From NCBI GenBank assembly GCA_902788485.1, contig CADAKI010000003.1, positions 69,032 to 104,564 on the forward strand: a DNA stretch of 35,533 nt, given 5' to 3'. A model generated the notes under the pieces. It made no database searches. It was not told the DNA's origin and saw nothing but the letters and a program-made list of their open reading frames with translations. Shown one piece after another: positions 14,654 through 23,662 of this stretch; within the stretch, counting starts at the first letter, position 1, and every line of letters starts with the position of its first letter. Source of the DNA: an uncultured Pseudomonadota bacterium. GTDB taxonomy: Bacteria; Pseudomonadota; Alphaproteobacteria; Rs-D84. Position numbers and translations under genes: made by a program.

Positions 14654-16891
14654 TTATTTTGAAAATTTGCCACTGCGCGGGAAACCAACCGGGATTGTGC
14701 GACCCTGGGACGCACGTTTTGCCACCCACGGTGAAATATCGTCCAATTTTGTTGTGCCCCGCCCCGTGGTCCAACCAAAACCGTCAGCCATATTAAAGAA
14801 CATAACATCCAAAACATATGTTCTGTCGGCATTATATTTTTGTAAAATCACGCCCTTGCCCCGGGACATTTCGGGAATTTGGTCAGTCGGGAAAATCAAC
14901 AATTTATCGTTCGACCCAGATATTGCAACCATATCGCCGGAAACATTTACGCACAATATTGCCGGTGTGGACGCGTCCGTATTCATAATTTGTTTTCCGT
15001 TTTTCGTTTGTGCCAGGCAATTTTCACCCGACACGATAAATCCCGCACCATGACGCGACACCAATAAATATTTTGCCGATGTATCCAATACAAACGCACG
15101 CACGATATTTTCGTCCGGTGCCAAATCCACCATCATACGCACAGATTCACCAAAACCGCGTGCCGACGGCAAATCAGATACCGGAATTGAAAACATTTTT
15201 CCAGATGTGCCGAAAATATTGATTTTATCAGTACTCATTACATGAAACGCCGTTTGCAATGCATCGCCGTCTTTGAATTTTGCATCCAGGTTATTCAAAT
15301 CCAGGTGTCCCTTGGCCGCACGAATCCAGCCCATTTCCGACAAAATAACCGTCATTGGTTCTTTTTCAATAAAATCATCCGGATTTACATCAACATCCAC
15401 AACCCCAGAATCCCATGTTGTGCGACGGCGGCCCAATGCAGTTTTTTTATCATACATTTTTTTAATGTCCAAAAACCATGCCTTTAATTGGTCGTTTTGG
15501 GCGGCATCGTTCGCCAACAATGTTTGTAATTTTTCCTGTTCCGCACGGAGTTCGGCATCCTCGCGCTTTATTTCCATTTCTTCCAATTTACGCAGTGAAC
15601 GCAGGCGCGTATTCAAAATTGATTCAACCTGGATTTCAGATAATTGAAATTCCGCCATCAATACAGGTTTTGGTTCATCTTCGTTCCTGATAATTTCAAT
15701 AACGCGATCCAAATTCAGATACACAACCAACAACCCACCCAATATTTCCAAACGGTGCGCGATATTACGCAGGCGCCAATTTGTGCGACGGATTAAAACC
15801 CGCTTTTGATGGGCGATAAATTCACGCAACACATCGCCAATCGGCATAACGCGTGGCGCGCCATTTGTATCGATGACATTGAAATTCATGTTGAATTTAT
15901 ATTCCAAATCCGTCATTGCAAACAAATGCGCCATCATTTTATCAATCGGAACATTTTTACTTTTCGGTGTGATAACAATTCGAACATCGGTTGTAGATTC
16001 ATCGACAATATCTTCGACCAATGGCAATTTTTTGGCATCAATCATTTCGCCGATTTGTTCCACCAATTTAGATTTCACAATACCGTACGGAATTTCGGTA
16101 ATTACAACCTGGGACTGCCCGCGGCCCAAATCTTCGATATTATATTTTGCACGGATTCTAAATGCGCCCCGCCCCGTTTCATAATTTTTAACAATCGTAT
16201 CAAAAGAATCAATCAATACGCCACCCGTTGGGAAATCAGGGCCAACCAATTTTTTCATAATTTGCGCGGTTGTCGCGTCCGGTTTATCAACAACCAGGCA
16301 CAGGGCATCACAAACCTCGGCCACGTTATGGGTTGGGATATTTGTCGCCATACCAACCGCAATTCCCATACCGCCGTTTGCCAACAAATTTGGAAATGCG
16401 CCCGGCATAACCGTTGGTTCAACCGTCGTGCCGTCAAAGTTTGGCATCATATCGACACTGTCTTCGTCGATACCTTCCATAATCAGCATTGCGGCCTGGG
16501 TCATTTTGGATTCGGTATAACGGTATGCCGCCTGGGGGTCACCATCAATATTACCGAAATTACCCTGGCCATCAATCAATGGATAACGCACAGAAAAGTC
16601 CTGGGCTAAACGCACCATCGCGTCATAGACCGATGAATCCCCATGTGGATGGTAATGACCCAACACATCACCAACAACCGTTGCGCATTTACGAAATGCC
16701 GCCGACGGCGACAATTTTTGTCGCAACATAGAAAATAAAATACGACGATGTACCGGTTTTAAACCGTCACGGACATCCGGTAATGCACGTGATACAATCG
16801 TTGATACAGCATACGACAAATAACGTTCGCTTAACGCGTCACCCAGTTGTTGGGAATCAATTTTTTCAATAATTTTTGCGCTTTCCTTCAT
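14654..16891 (-). CDS. parC: DNA topoisomerase IV subunit A
   Basis: ParC with ParE separates linked daughter chromosomes. The 745-residue protein has [19 protein letters not shown], then the quinolone-determining region [18 protein letters not shown] with Ser86 and Asp90 (the susceptible-type residues), then [12 protein letters not shown] and the catalytic Tyr125 in AAYRYTE. The C-terminal blades carry [10 protein letters not shown], as in alphaproteobacterial ParC, not the GyrA box. I chose ATG 16891, with a GAG-containing site before it, over the longer in-frame start at 16951. parE is not adjacent. Confidence 0.94.
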   Translation of the reverse strand: MKESAKIIEKIDSQQLGDALSERYLSYAVSTIVSRALPDVRDGLKPVHRRILFSMLRQKLSPSAAFRKCATVVGDVLGHYHPHGDSSVYDAMVRLAQDFSVRYPLIDGQGNFGNIDGDPQAAYRYTESKMTQAAMLIMEGIDEDSVDMMPNFDGTTVEPTVMPGAFPNLLANGGMGIAVGMATNIPTHNVAEVCDALCLVVDKPDATTAQIMKKLVGPDFPTGGVLIDSFDTIVKNYETGRGAFRIRAKYNIEDLGRGQSQVVITEIPYGIVKSKLVEQIGEMIDAKKLPLVEDIVDESTTDVRIVITPKSKNVPIDKMMAHLFAMTDLEYKFNMNFNVIDTNGAPRVMPIGDVLREFIAHQKRVLIRRTNWRLRNIAHRLEILGGLLVVYLNLDRVIEIIRNEDEPKPVLMAEFQLSEIQVESILNTRLRSLRKLEEMEIKREDAELRAEQEKLQTLLANDAAQNDQLKAWFLDIKKMYDKKTALGRRRTTWDSGVVDVDVNPDDFIEKEPMTVILSEMGWIRAAKGHLDLNNLDAKFKDGDALQTAFHVMSTDKINIFGTSGKMFSIPVSDLPSARGFGESVRMMVDLAPDENIVRAFVLDTSAKYLLVSRHGAGFIVSGENCLAQTKNGKQIMNTDASTPAILCVNVSGDMVAISGSNDKLLIFPTDQIPEMSRGKGVILQKYNADRTYVLDVMFFNMADGFGWTTGRGTTKLDDISPWVAKRASQGRTIPVGFPRSGKFSK

Positions 16892-16955
16892 AATTACATC
16901 TCTGTTTATCAAGTGCAAATTAGAACATTTTAAAAATTTTCGCAAGCCCAATTAT

Positions 16956-17366
16956 TTATCGAATGTGCATACGCATAAATTCACCAATGGTTGTTTTATT
17001 TATTCTTTCCCACACTTCGCCGATTTTACCAACACGCACCCCAAGGAACATATTTGAATTATCTTTTAAATTAAACAACGCACACAGGTCGGGCATATAT
17101 TGTTGCACAATTTGATAGTTAGATTGCGCTAATTCCCATGTTGGTTTATAAACACCTTGATACACACACAATTCACCTTTCATGTAGTATCCACGTGGTA
17201 TTTTATTCAAAACAACATTGGCATACTGCTTGTCATAGAACCCCATGTTGTATACCATATCCACATGTGATATATTGGTCTTTGATGGGGCAATCACTAA
17301 TCCTAAATCGGGATTTATAATGAATATACGACGGGATTCGTGAAATTGTTTCGCGTTTGTATCCAT
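16956..17366 (-). CDS. Hypothetical protein downstream of thyX
   Basis: The 136-residue soluble protein has no family I recognise. It includes RRIFIINPDLGLVIAPSKTN, then NKIPRGYYMKGELCVYQGVYKPTWEL and KIGEVWERINKTTIGEF. AGGTG lies five bases before the ATG. It sits 12 bases after thyX and 64 bases before parC on the same strand, so the three could be one transcript. Confidence 0.65.
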   Translation of the reverse strand: MDTNAKQFHESRRIFIINPDLGLVIAPSKTNISHVDMVYNMGFYDKQYANVVLNKIPRGYYMKGELCVYQGVYKPTWELAQSNYQIVQQYMPDLCALFNLKDNSNMFLGVRVGKIGEVWERINKTTIGEFMRMHIR

Positions 17367-17378
17367 ATTTACACCTAT

Positions 17379-18752
17379 TTAGATTTGTCTGTCGCGGAAA
17401 TATCCATTTATTTTATCCAGCGCAACACTGCGACCACAATAACGGGGACCTTCAACGCATTTACCCATTGATAAACATGGTGGGGTTAAATATTTTAAGA
17501 CCGCTGCATCTTCACCAATCTTTTCCGCTAATTCGCGACGCAAATCACATGCCAAGTGATAGATCGCTTCCTGGGCGCACCAACATGTGCGTTTGCCTTG
17601 CTCGTGAATCAATGCGTTTAGGTCCGCATGTTTATCATACCGAACCATCGCACCGTATGGTGCAATGGATGTGACAAAACCATTTGGAATTTCTGGATTA
17701 CGCACCATGTTATAAAAATCACGCATCCATGTATCCGCCGTTGGTTTCAATCCGGCCATGTCCAATAATGGTGGCAAATAAAAATATCCGGTGAATACGG
17801 GTTTTGAACGTTTAATACTGCGGTGGCGTTGGTCTTGCCCCATTGTGGCACCCGCATCAACATGAATAGACTCACGCACATACATTAACGAATTGTCCAT
17901 ATATTCCGGGCTGAATTGCAAAGTATCAACAGTATCATGTGATTTATTGTCTTTAAACAAATTGTCATCATATTTATAGTCTAACAATCTAAATTCTGGA
18001 CGCTTTTTTACACCCATATAACAAGGTGCAAATTTTGGTGACCAATATTTTGTATTACGCATATTTTCGTCAAACATATATGCAATGTCCGGGTGCGCGG
18101 TTTTAATTTGTGCCGTAATTTTATCCATCACATCACGCATAAATGGTGTCCATGCGGTTCGATAAAACGCACAAATTGTCGCCAAATCAACCGTCCAATC
18201 CAATGCCGTTGGCGCAATCATTGAAACAAACATACGTAATTGTTCCTGGGCAAATTTAGGTGCGTTTGATTCAACATATTTGTCATTTGCGTTTGGACGT
18301 TCATAACGGATAGCATCACGTGCAAGTTCCGTCACATGTTGTATATTATCAGCATAAACATTTAACCCACGTTCAATGAAATTATATGCTTGATTTATGT
18401 TTTTTGCTGGTGCATCCGGGTAATATGTTTCCAAAGTATTTTTTATGTCCGCCAAGTCGGGATTATCATACATTTTTGAAAAACGTCCACTGCGTTGATC
18501 GGTATCATAAAACGGCGCGGTCAGGTGCAAACCAAAAACAACACTGGATACGGGTATATCTTCAATCATAAATGTCCAATAATTATGTTCCAAGGTTGAG
18601 TGATGACCGGTATCAAACAAACGCTTTTTTACATCAATCGTTTCACCCAATTTTGGACTTTCCGCGGTATAGCACATACGCGCGGCATGCGATGCCAACA
18701 TGGTTGGTGAAACATTTGTTTCGGCAATTTGTGTGATTTTTACTTCAGACAT
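17379..18752 (-). CDS. thyX: FAD-dependent thymidylate synthase, double-length form
   Basis: ThyX makes dTMP from dUMP using methylene-tetrahydrofolate, FAD and NADPH. The 457-residue protein is about twice the usual 220-250. The first half has GHHSTLEHNYWTFMIED (49-65) and QRSGRFSKMYD (86-96), where a normal ThyX has GHxSxxEH and RHRxxSxxxQS. The second half has YVRESIHVDAGATMGQDQRHRSIKRSKP, with QRHRSIKRS (308-316) closest to the signature motif. This looks like a duplicated ThyX fold whose active site is shared between halves, as in the long ThyX of some other bacteria. I chose ATG 18752 because AAAGGAG lies eight bases upstream. No thyA is seen. Confidence 0.85.
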   Translation of the reverse strand: MSEVKITQIAETNVSPTMLASHAARMCYTAESPKLGETIDVKKRLFDTGHHSTLEHNYWTFMIEDIPVSSVVFGLHLTAPFYDTDQRSGRFSKMYDNPDLADIKNTLETYYPDAPAKNINQAYNFIERGLNVYADNIQHVTELARDAIRYERPNANDKYVESNAPKFAQEQLRMFVSMIAPTALDWTVDLATICAFYRTAWTPFMRDVMDKITAQIKTAHPDIAYMFDENMRNTKYWSPKFAPCYMGVKKRPEFRLLDYKYDDNLFKDNKSHDTVDTLQFSPEYMDNSLMYVRESIHVDAGATMGQDQRHRSIKRSKPVFTGYFYLPPLLDMAGLKPTADTWMRDFYNMVRNPEIPNGFVTSIAPYGAMVRYDKHADLNALIHEQGKRTCWCAQEAIYHLACDLRRELAEKIGEDAAVLKYLTPPCLSMGKCVEGPRYCGRSVALDKINGYFRDRQI

Positions 18753-19045
18753 GTGTGGGACTCCTTTTTTTACCCATAATAAATGGTTTCGTATGGTTTG
18801 CAAGTGTTTTTAAGTATAATTTCCGCGGCAAAATTTATGCTTGACAAAAAACACCTGTCGTGATAAAAAGAAATTGTAAGGAAATATATTTTGGTTCCCT
18901 GATTTTGATGGGCGGGCTGTCGTGGTGACAAGTCGGGACATGTTGTAAATCAACGTGTTTGAATGTACGTTGCGTAATGTGACGAACCAATCGATATACA
19001 ATTCCCGAACGGGGGTTGTTTGCGCGTGGTTAAAGGGGGTGTCAC
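18753..19045 (+). ncRNA. Gene-free region with a possible structured RNA
   Basis: This divergent gap holds no convincing ORF. On the plus strand TTGACA (18841) with a weak AT-rich -10 could start an RNA. TTGGTTC (near 18891) pairs with GAACCAA (near 18983), enclosing a TGTC-GTGGT-GACA hairpin and two mutually exclusive stems (CATGTTG with CAACGTG, or CAACGT with ACGTTG). An imperfect ACAA-CCCG/CGGG-TTGT hairpin (about 19000-19021) could end it. zapA, beside which 6S RNA often lies, is near, but I cannot show this is 6S. It could instead be a leader of thyX on the minus strand. Confidence 0.35.
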
Positions 19046-20086
19046 ATGAAATTTAAGTTATTTTACAAATATTTATTGGCGGGTTCTTTGATGACATTTC
19101 CACACGAAATTGAAAATTTTCATGACACGGGTTTGCACAATGACGCACGAATAAAAACAAGCACCACAATCGTTCAACAAAAAATCAATGACAAGGCAAA
19201 AAATCTGTGTGATACATATATCGATTTTGTTTTACAGGGTCAAACAAATATTAAATCGCGCCATGGTGAATATTATGCCGCGGTCCGCAAAGAATTGCCG
19301 GGGGCGCCACTGGGGTGGCATTGTATATATGGGCAATACATACAATTAAACCGCGCATTGGAAAAAATGGGTGACACAATAACATTGGTGCCGTTCACAT
19401 CACGAAATGCATGCCCAACTTTTCGGTCCGAAATGCGCAAAAAATACAGTGCACCTGAATACAATGGTGCAATACACAATGGTAAAATGTTCCGGTCGGA
19501 CGCCGAATATAATCGGGCATTGGCGGCGTATTTGAAACACCACCATGTGACGGATTCTACGAACGAACAAAAACGAAACTCTGTTATCGCGCGTTTTGAA
19601 AAAAACAATTTCAAGGCGTCCTGTTTACATCCTGGGACGATTATTATCGTGCAACACAACAGTACACCATCAAACACCCATGCAATTATGTATGTGGGGC
19701 GCGGACGCGTTGAAAATGATAAATTTATTGCCGACGATAATGGCGGGTTTATATATGCGGGATATAACAATGAATCTGTGGGTGATATATTCAAAACATA
19801 TAACACAAATCACATATTTGCCGCAGACATATATGATATTGCCGTGGTTGATTATGCCAAAGAATTAAATAAAATCATAAACATGTCGCGTGATGATTTA
19901 TTCCGATTTGTCTATGATGCACCGGTTGATATGTGTTACGCGGCACAAACAAATATGCAATTGGAAAAATTGGCGATTGAAAAATATTTTAATCCGTATT
20001 TTAATGCCGCACGCCCTGTTATTCAACCAACCATGGCTGGGTTTTCGTATCATTTACCAAATATATTGGACATGTGGCAACGGTAA
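19046..20086 (+). CDS. Putative CHAP/NlpC-like cysteine hydrolase
   Basis: The 346-residue protein is not firmly assigned. A papain-like fold is suggested by Cys93 in LGWHCIYGQYIQLNRAL, a helix-starting Cys as in CHAP and NlpC/P60 peptidoglycan hydrolases, and by HPGTIIIVQHNSTPSNTHAIMYVGRG, where PG-x-I-I-V and His212 in a strand before G-x-G mirror the catalytic His region. A short hydrophobic N-terminus (FKLFYKYLLAGSLMTF) may be a signal or anchor. AAAGGGGG precedes the ATG and a terminator follows. If correct it would cleave cell-wall peptides; alternatively it is an unrelated lineage-specific protein. Confidence 0.5.
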   Translation: MKFKLFYKYLLAGSLMTFPHEIENFHDTGLHNDARIKTSTTIVQQKINDKAKNLCDTYIDFVLQGQTNIKSRHGEYYAAVRKELPGAPLGWHCIYGQYIQLNRALEKMGDTITLVPFTSRNACPTFRSEMRKKYSAPEYNGAIHNGKMFRSDAEYNRALAAYLKHHHVTDSTNEQKRNSVIARFEKNNFKASCLHPGTIIIVQHNSTPSNTHAIMYVGRGRVENDKFIADDNGGFIYAGYNNESVGDIFKTYNTNHIFAADIYDIAVVDYAKELNKIINMSRDDLFRFVYDAPVDMCYAAQTNMQLEKLAIEKYFNPYFNAARPVIQPTMAGFSYHLPNILDMWQR

Positions 20087-20090
20087 AAAA

Positions 20091-20118
20091 TTGGGGCAAA
20101 TATTTATGCCCCAATTTT
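20091..20118 (+). terminator. Terminator between the CHAP-like gene and zapA
   Basis: TTGGGGCA (20091-20098) pairs with TGCCCCAA (20107-20114), with A and T runs outside. It serves the converging genes in both directions and overlaps the zapA 3' end. Confidence 0.85.
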
Positions 20119-20382
20119 ATGTTTTATTTCACGTATTCGTGCCAAAATTTCACGCAAATCAGAATCTGTTGCCGCCGTCGCCGGACGATTATGGACAGAA
20201 TCCGCCAAAACGATGCACAATGTCGCCAATAATGAATTTTCCGGCAATGGTCCGATTTTATCCAATATTTCACGCGCACGGGCATCAACAATGCGCCCCA
20301 ATTCAATCAAACGACTTTCTTGGCCGTCTTCACAGCCCATTTGATAATTTTTATTTACAATAGGTATGGTTACAACACTCAT
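20104..20382 (-). CDS. zapA: Cell division protein ZapA
   Basis: ZapA bundles FtsZ filaments at the division ring. The 92-residue protein begins MSVVTIPIVNKNYQMGCEDGQESRLIELGRIVD, the ZapA N-terminal domain with its C-x-D-G-Q-E signature. It continues with a helix (NSLLATLCIVLADSVHN) and a short coiled tail. The coiled-coil gene immediately upstream is a usual alphaproteobacterial partner. Confidence 0.9.
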   Translation of the reverse strand: MSVVTIPIVNKNYQMGCEDGQESRLIELGRIVDARAREILDKIGPLPENSLLATLCIVLADSVHNRPATAATDSDLREILARIREIKHKIGA

Positions 20383-20393
20383 TTATTTTTTTC

Positions 20394-20630
20394 TTATTTT
20401 TTCTTTAATTTTTCCAAAATTGATACGGATTTATCAATCATTTCCACCGCACGCGCGCGTTGGGCACGCAGGGTTTTAACCTGTTGCGTCAGGATGGCAA
20501 CCTCTAAATCTGTTTGACGGCCCGCCGCCGAAACATCAGAACGCAACCCCAGAACCGCGTTTTCCAGTGAATTTAACTCTTGAAAAATTTGTTGTTTCAA
20601 ATCTGTCATTTTATTTTTATGATACGACAT
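20394..20630 (-). CDS. Small coiled-coil protein upstream of zapA (DUF4164-like)
   Basis: The 78-residue protein is one long predicted coiled coil: LKQQIFQELNSLENAVLGLR, then EVAILTQQVKTLRAQRARAVEMIDKSVSIL and a Lys tail. In alphaproteobacteria a protein of this type commonly precedes zapA and is thought to act with it at the division site, much as ZapB does. ATG at 20609 is an equally possible start, since neither has a clear ribosome binding site. It lies 11 bases upstream of zapA. Confidence 0.7.
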   Translation of the reverse strand: MSYHKNKMTDLKQQIFQELNSLENAVLGLRSDVSAAGRQTDLEVAILTQQVKTLRAQRARAVEMIDKSVSILEKLKKK

Positions 20631-20717
20631 TTTTTATATGCGTTCAACCATAAAATGTGATATAATAGGCACTGAAATTATTCCATAATTAAATCGTTTG
20701 TTGGGGGGCGAATTTTT

Positions 20718-21746
20718 ATGAAGACGAAAATTATTTATATTTCTGGCGGCGAAGTGTTCAATATGGCGGATGTGCGGGGTGCATTTGATACCGTACGACG
20801 TGAATTGGGACTGGCGCACGATACGATTTTGTTTGGCGTGCCGGTTGATAACGATGATGCATTGGGCGGACAATTTGATGCGGTCCAGGCAAATGTTTCA
20901 CCAAAAATCACAACACATACCATACCAAAAGAAACAGACAAAAAAATAGACACCCCTGCCCCTGTGGTGGACACGATGCCGGTGGTGGATACGATGACAC
21001 ATGATGAAAAAATTGACGATGTGGCAGATACCCCGGTTGTAAAAAAGACAAAACGAACAAAAAAGGTTGTGGTGGCACCCGAAACCGTTGATGTATCGAC
21101 GGACAAAACCGACGATGATGCGGTGATTCCAATATTGTCTGTGTTGGGAACGGATGATGTGCCCCAGGATAACATTGACCAAATCACCCCTATTGCAGAT
21201 ATGCCAGATATTATCGCGGATGTTGCAGACGATGACATTGATTTGTCGGATAAAACAACAGAAGACACAGATATTTTGGATGATTTGAAAACAGATGATG
21301 TCGCACCCATTGTCGATTTTGATGTTGCAGATATCGATGACAAAATCCCAACCGTCGCCCCAGAGGCGGCAACCGTGGTTGATGCGTCCGACGATGACGA
21401 AGATGGTTTGGCAAAATTGTTAAAATCTGTGCAATCTTTGCACGAAGATGAAATTCAAAAACCAGAACTGTCCGTGGTAGAAAATAATTCTGAAATTGAT
21501 GAAACAGATGCAACATTGGAAAAATTGGCAACCGAATTTGCAGAAAACCAAGATAAAATTGTGAACACAACGAAATCGTCTGCGCGTGGTGGCAGAATTG
21601 GAAAATTGAAAAACATTTTGCCGTTTAAAAAGGCTAAATCTAACGAGTCCAGTTTAATGGGTGATTTGTTCGGTTGGGCGGGTGTTGCGGCAAATGATGA
21701 AGAATTTGGAATACCTGAATTTTTTCCAACCGCGGCAAAAAAATAA
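20718..21746 (+). CDS. Acidic, largely disordered hypothetical protein
   Basis: The 342-residue protein has a folded-looking N-terminus (KIIYISGGEVFNMADVRGAF, then RRELGLAHDTILFGVPVD). A long Asp/Thr/Val-rich, strongly acidic middle contains imperfect repeats such as PVVDTM, DDVA and DDID. A basic stretch follows (GGRIGKLKNILPFKKAK) and then a conserved-looking aromatic end (LFGWAGVAANDEEFGIPEFFP). There is no signal peptide. GGGGGG precedes the ATG. It is followed after 12 bases by a membrane-protein gene. Function unknown; the layout suggests a scaffold or linker. Confidence 0.65.
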   Translation: MKTKIIYISGGEVFNMADVRGAFDTVRRELGLAHDTILFGVPVDNDDALGGQFDAVQANVSPKITTHTIPKETDKKIDTPAPVVDTMPVVDTMTHDEKIDDVADTPVVKKTKRTKKVVVAPETVDVSTDKTDDDAVIPILSVLGTDDVPQDNIDQITPIADMPDIIADVADDDIDLSDKTTEDTDILDDLKTDDVAPIVDFDVADIDDKIPTVAPEAATVVDASDDDEDGLAKLLKSVQSLHEDEIQKPELSVVENNSEIDETDATLEKLATEFAENQDKIVNTTKSSARGGRIGKLKNILPFKKAKSNESSLMGDLFGWAGVAANDEEFGIPEFFPTAAKK

Positions 21747-21758
21747 GGTGTAAATTAT

Positions 21759-22214
21759 ATGGATAATTTGGCACAAGTTGCCCAAATTTTAGATAAAGCG
21801 GGATATACCCTGCAAAATTGCGAGGTCGGTTTTTTATGTATAACCGACCCAACATGTATTTGGCCACCGTTGTTGGAATTTATTCATAACGCATGGTTGG
21901 TTTTAACATTTATTACGGGTGTTTTATTGGCGGGATGGGCGGCAACAATGTTGCGCGGCGCAAATCACGATATGGTTAAAAATCTGCGCAGTTTGGTTTT
22001 GATTTTTGGAACATTATCTGTGGCATTACCGGCGGTAAATTTACTGGGCGCGGGACGCGCAGTTGTGAACAGTTGCGACACAATAAAATTATCACAATCG
22101 CATATTGATGAATTGGTGCGTATGCGTAATCAATCAATGCAACAACAACCATTTGAAAATTTTGATATTCGTGATTCTAATTTCGATAATTTGGATTCAG
22201 AATTTAATTTTTAG
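21759..22214 (+). CDS. Two-helix membrane protein, possibly VirB2-like
   Basis: The 151-residue protein has two hydrophobic segments (AWLVLTFITGVLLAGWAATML and LVLIFGTLSVALPAVNLL) joined by a basic loop, with paired Cys in the N-terminal part (NCEVGFLC, DPTC) and an Asn/Asp-rich C-tail. Two close helices with a short loop recall VirB2/TrbC pilins and similar T4SS membrane parts, and a VirB11-like ATPase is encoded at 4676. That link is weak. It overlaps radC tail to tail by 11 bases. Confidence 0.55.
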   Translation: MDNLAQVAQILDKAGYTLQNCEVGFLCITDPTCIWPPLLEFIHNAWLVLTFITGVLLAGWAATMLRGANHDMVKNLRSLVLIFGTLSVALPAVNLLGAGRAVVNSCDTIKLSQSHIDELVRMRNQSMQQQPFENFDIRDSNFDNLDSEFNF

Positions 22215-22896
22215 GTCCGCGAACAATTCCCAAATCGCGACCGGAATAAATTGTGTGCTTTGTCACCAATAAATGGTCAAGTAAACTGATATCTAAATCA
22301 TTAAATATTTTTTCTATCTCTTCGGTAGATTTTATGTCGTCGTTGGAAAAAGAGTTATCCGATGCAGGATGATTGTGAACCAAAACCAAACTGGTCGCAT
22401 TTAACTTTAATGCCGTTTTGATAATTTCACGAACATATACGCCGGTTGTGTTAACCGTGCCGGTACTGTGTAATTCGTCTTGCAATAAACGAAAATCAGA
22501 ATCCAGGTATAAAACATGAAATTCTTCGACAAGTTTGTTTGCAAATGTCCATCGACAATAATCTTGAACAAATTTTATATCATGAAAAATTGGACGCGTA
22601 TCCATCGCCGCGCGATATCCGGACAACACAATGTTTTGGACCAATTTCAAAAAAATCGCCGTATTACGACCGATACCCGGAAATGCCAATAAATCATCAA
22701 TTTGGGCGGTTAAAACCTGGGGTAATGAACCAAAATGTTTTATCAATGCATGCGCCAACGGTCGCGTATCACGACGCGGAATAGCATACCCCAACAATAA
22801 TTCTAATTTTTCATAATCGACCAATTTACCGTCCAGAAATTTCTGACGTAATCTGTCCCGATGGCCCAAATAAAATTTAGAATCATTTTCTGGCAA
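22204..22896 (-). CDS. radC: RadC family protein (JAB/MPN domain)
   Basis: The 230-residue protein has a helix-hairpin-helix (FPGIGRNTA, about 72-80) and the JAMM metal motif with H174, H176 and D187 inside LVHNHPASDNSFSNDD. STGTVNTTGVYVREIIKTAL is the conserved stretch before it. The biochemical role of RadC is unsettled: a repair role was proposed and later doubted, and the fold is a metal-dependent isopeptidase or deaminase type. It follows map by four bases, a common alphaproteobacterial pairing. Confidence 0.93.
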   Translation of the reverse strand: MPENDSKFYLGHRDRLRQKFLDGKLVDYEKLELLLGYAIPRRDTRPLAHALIKHFGSLPQVLTAQIDDLLAFPGIGRNTAIFLKLVQNIVLSGYRAAMDTRPIFHDIKFVQDYCRWTFANKLVEEFHVLYLDSDFRLLQDELHSTGTVNTTGVYVREIIKTALKLNATSLVLVHNHPASDNSFSNDDIKSTEEIEKIFNDLDISLLDHLLVTKHTIYSGRDLGIVRGPKN

Positions 22897-22900
22897 TTTG

Positions 22901-23662
22901 TTATACCATTTTTTCTGTAAATATTATTACACCGTCTTCGGTAATACCCAATGTGTGTTCCCATTGTGCCGACAGTCCCCCATCAACCGTGCGTGCCGTC
23001 CAACCATCCGCATCAATTTTGCATTTTGGCGACCCGGTGTTTATCATCGGTTCAATCGTAAATACCAAACCCGGCACCATTTTAACATTATCCCACATTT
23101 TGTCATAAAAATGATATATTTGCGGGTCATCATGCATAACCTTGCCGATACCATGACCAACAAAATCACGCGATATAGAAAAACCATGCGGTTTGACAAC
23201 GGCCTCTATCGTTTTGCCGATTTCAGACAACGGCACACCCGGTGCACAAATCGAAATCGCCGCGTTCAGGGCGTCTTGGCATGTTTGGACCAATTCGCGT
23301 GCTTTGCTTGATACATTACCAATCATAAACATGCGCGATGCGTCGCCGTGGAACCCCTTGTACTCGGCCGTTAAATCAACATTAACAATATCGCCATCTT
23401 TTAATATTTCGTTATCATTTGGTATGCCGTGCACAATAACATCGTTGACCGATGTGCAAATATGTTTCGGATAACCCATGTATCCTAAATCAGATGAACG
23501 CGCACCATTTGCATGTAAAAATTCCGCAACCATACGGTCGATTTCACCCGTCGAAATTCCCGCGCGAATATGTGGGGTGATATAATCAAAACACCGCGCA
23601 ACCAAATCGCCAGATACGCGCAACCGTTTAAAATCTTTGGGTGCATATACAGATGACAACAT
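22901..23662 (-). CDS. map: Methionine aminopeptidase type I
   Basis: This enzyme removes the N-terminal Met from new proteins. The 253-residue protein has the five metal ligands in order: Asp in NVDLTAEYKGFHGDASR (two), His in GHGIGKVMHDDP, Glu in TIEPMINTG, and Glu in GITEDGVIIFT. ICTSVNDVIVHGIP carries the substrate-side His. It starts one base before the holA stop region, so holA, map and radC are tightly packed. Confidence 0.97.
   Translation of the reverse strand: MLSSVYAPKDFKRLRVSGDLVARCFDYITPHIRAGISTGEIDRMVAEFLHANGARSSDLGYMGYPKHICTSVNDVIVHGIPNDNEILKDGDIVNVDLTAEYKGFHGDASRMFMIGNVSSKARELVQTCQDALNAAISICAPGVPLSEIGKTIEAVVKPHGFSISRDFVGHGIGKVMHDDPQIYHFYDKMWDNVKMVPGLVFTIEPMINTGSPKCKIDADGWTARTVDGGLSAQWEHTLGITEDGVIIFTEKMV

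Noticed and set aside
15806..16609. Long open frame (267 codons) on the plus strand
   Set aside because: It lies wholly antisense to the well-supported parC; composition is a reverse-frame shadow (His/Asn/Arg-rich) with no recognisable motif.
18841..19021. SRP (4.5S) RNA or tmRNA
   Set aside because: The conserved GGAAG...GCA motif of SRP RNA and tRNA-like ends of tmRNA are absent on both strands.
20735..21343. 202-codon Ser/Thr-rich minus-strand frame
   Set aside because: It is the complement of the Asp-rich repeats in the acidic protein gene, which explains its composition.
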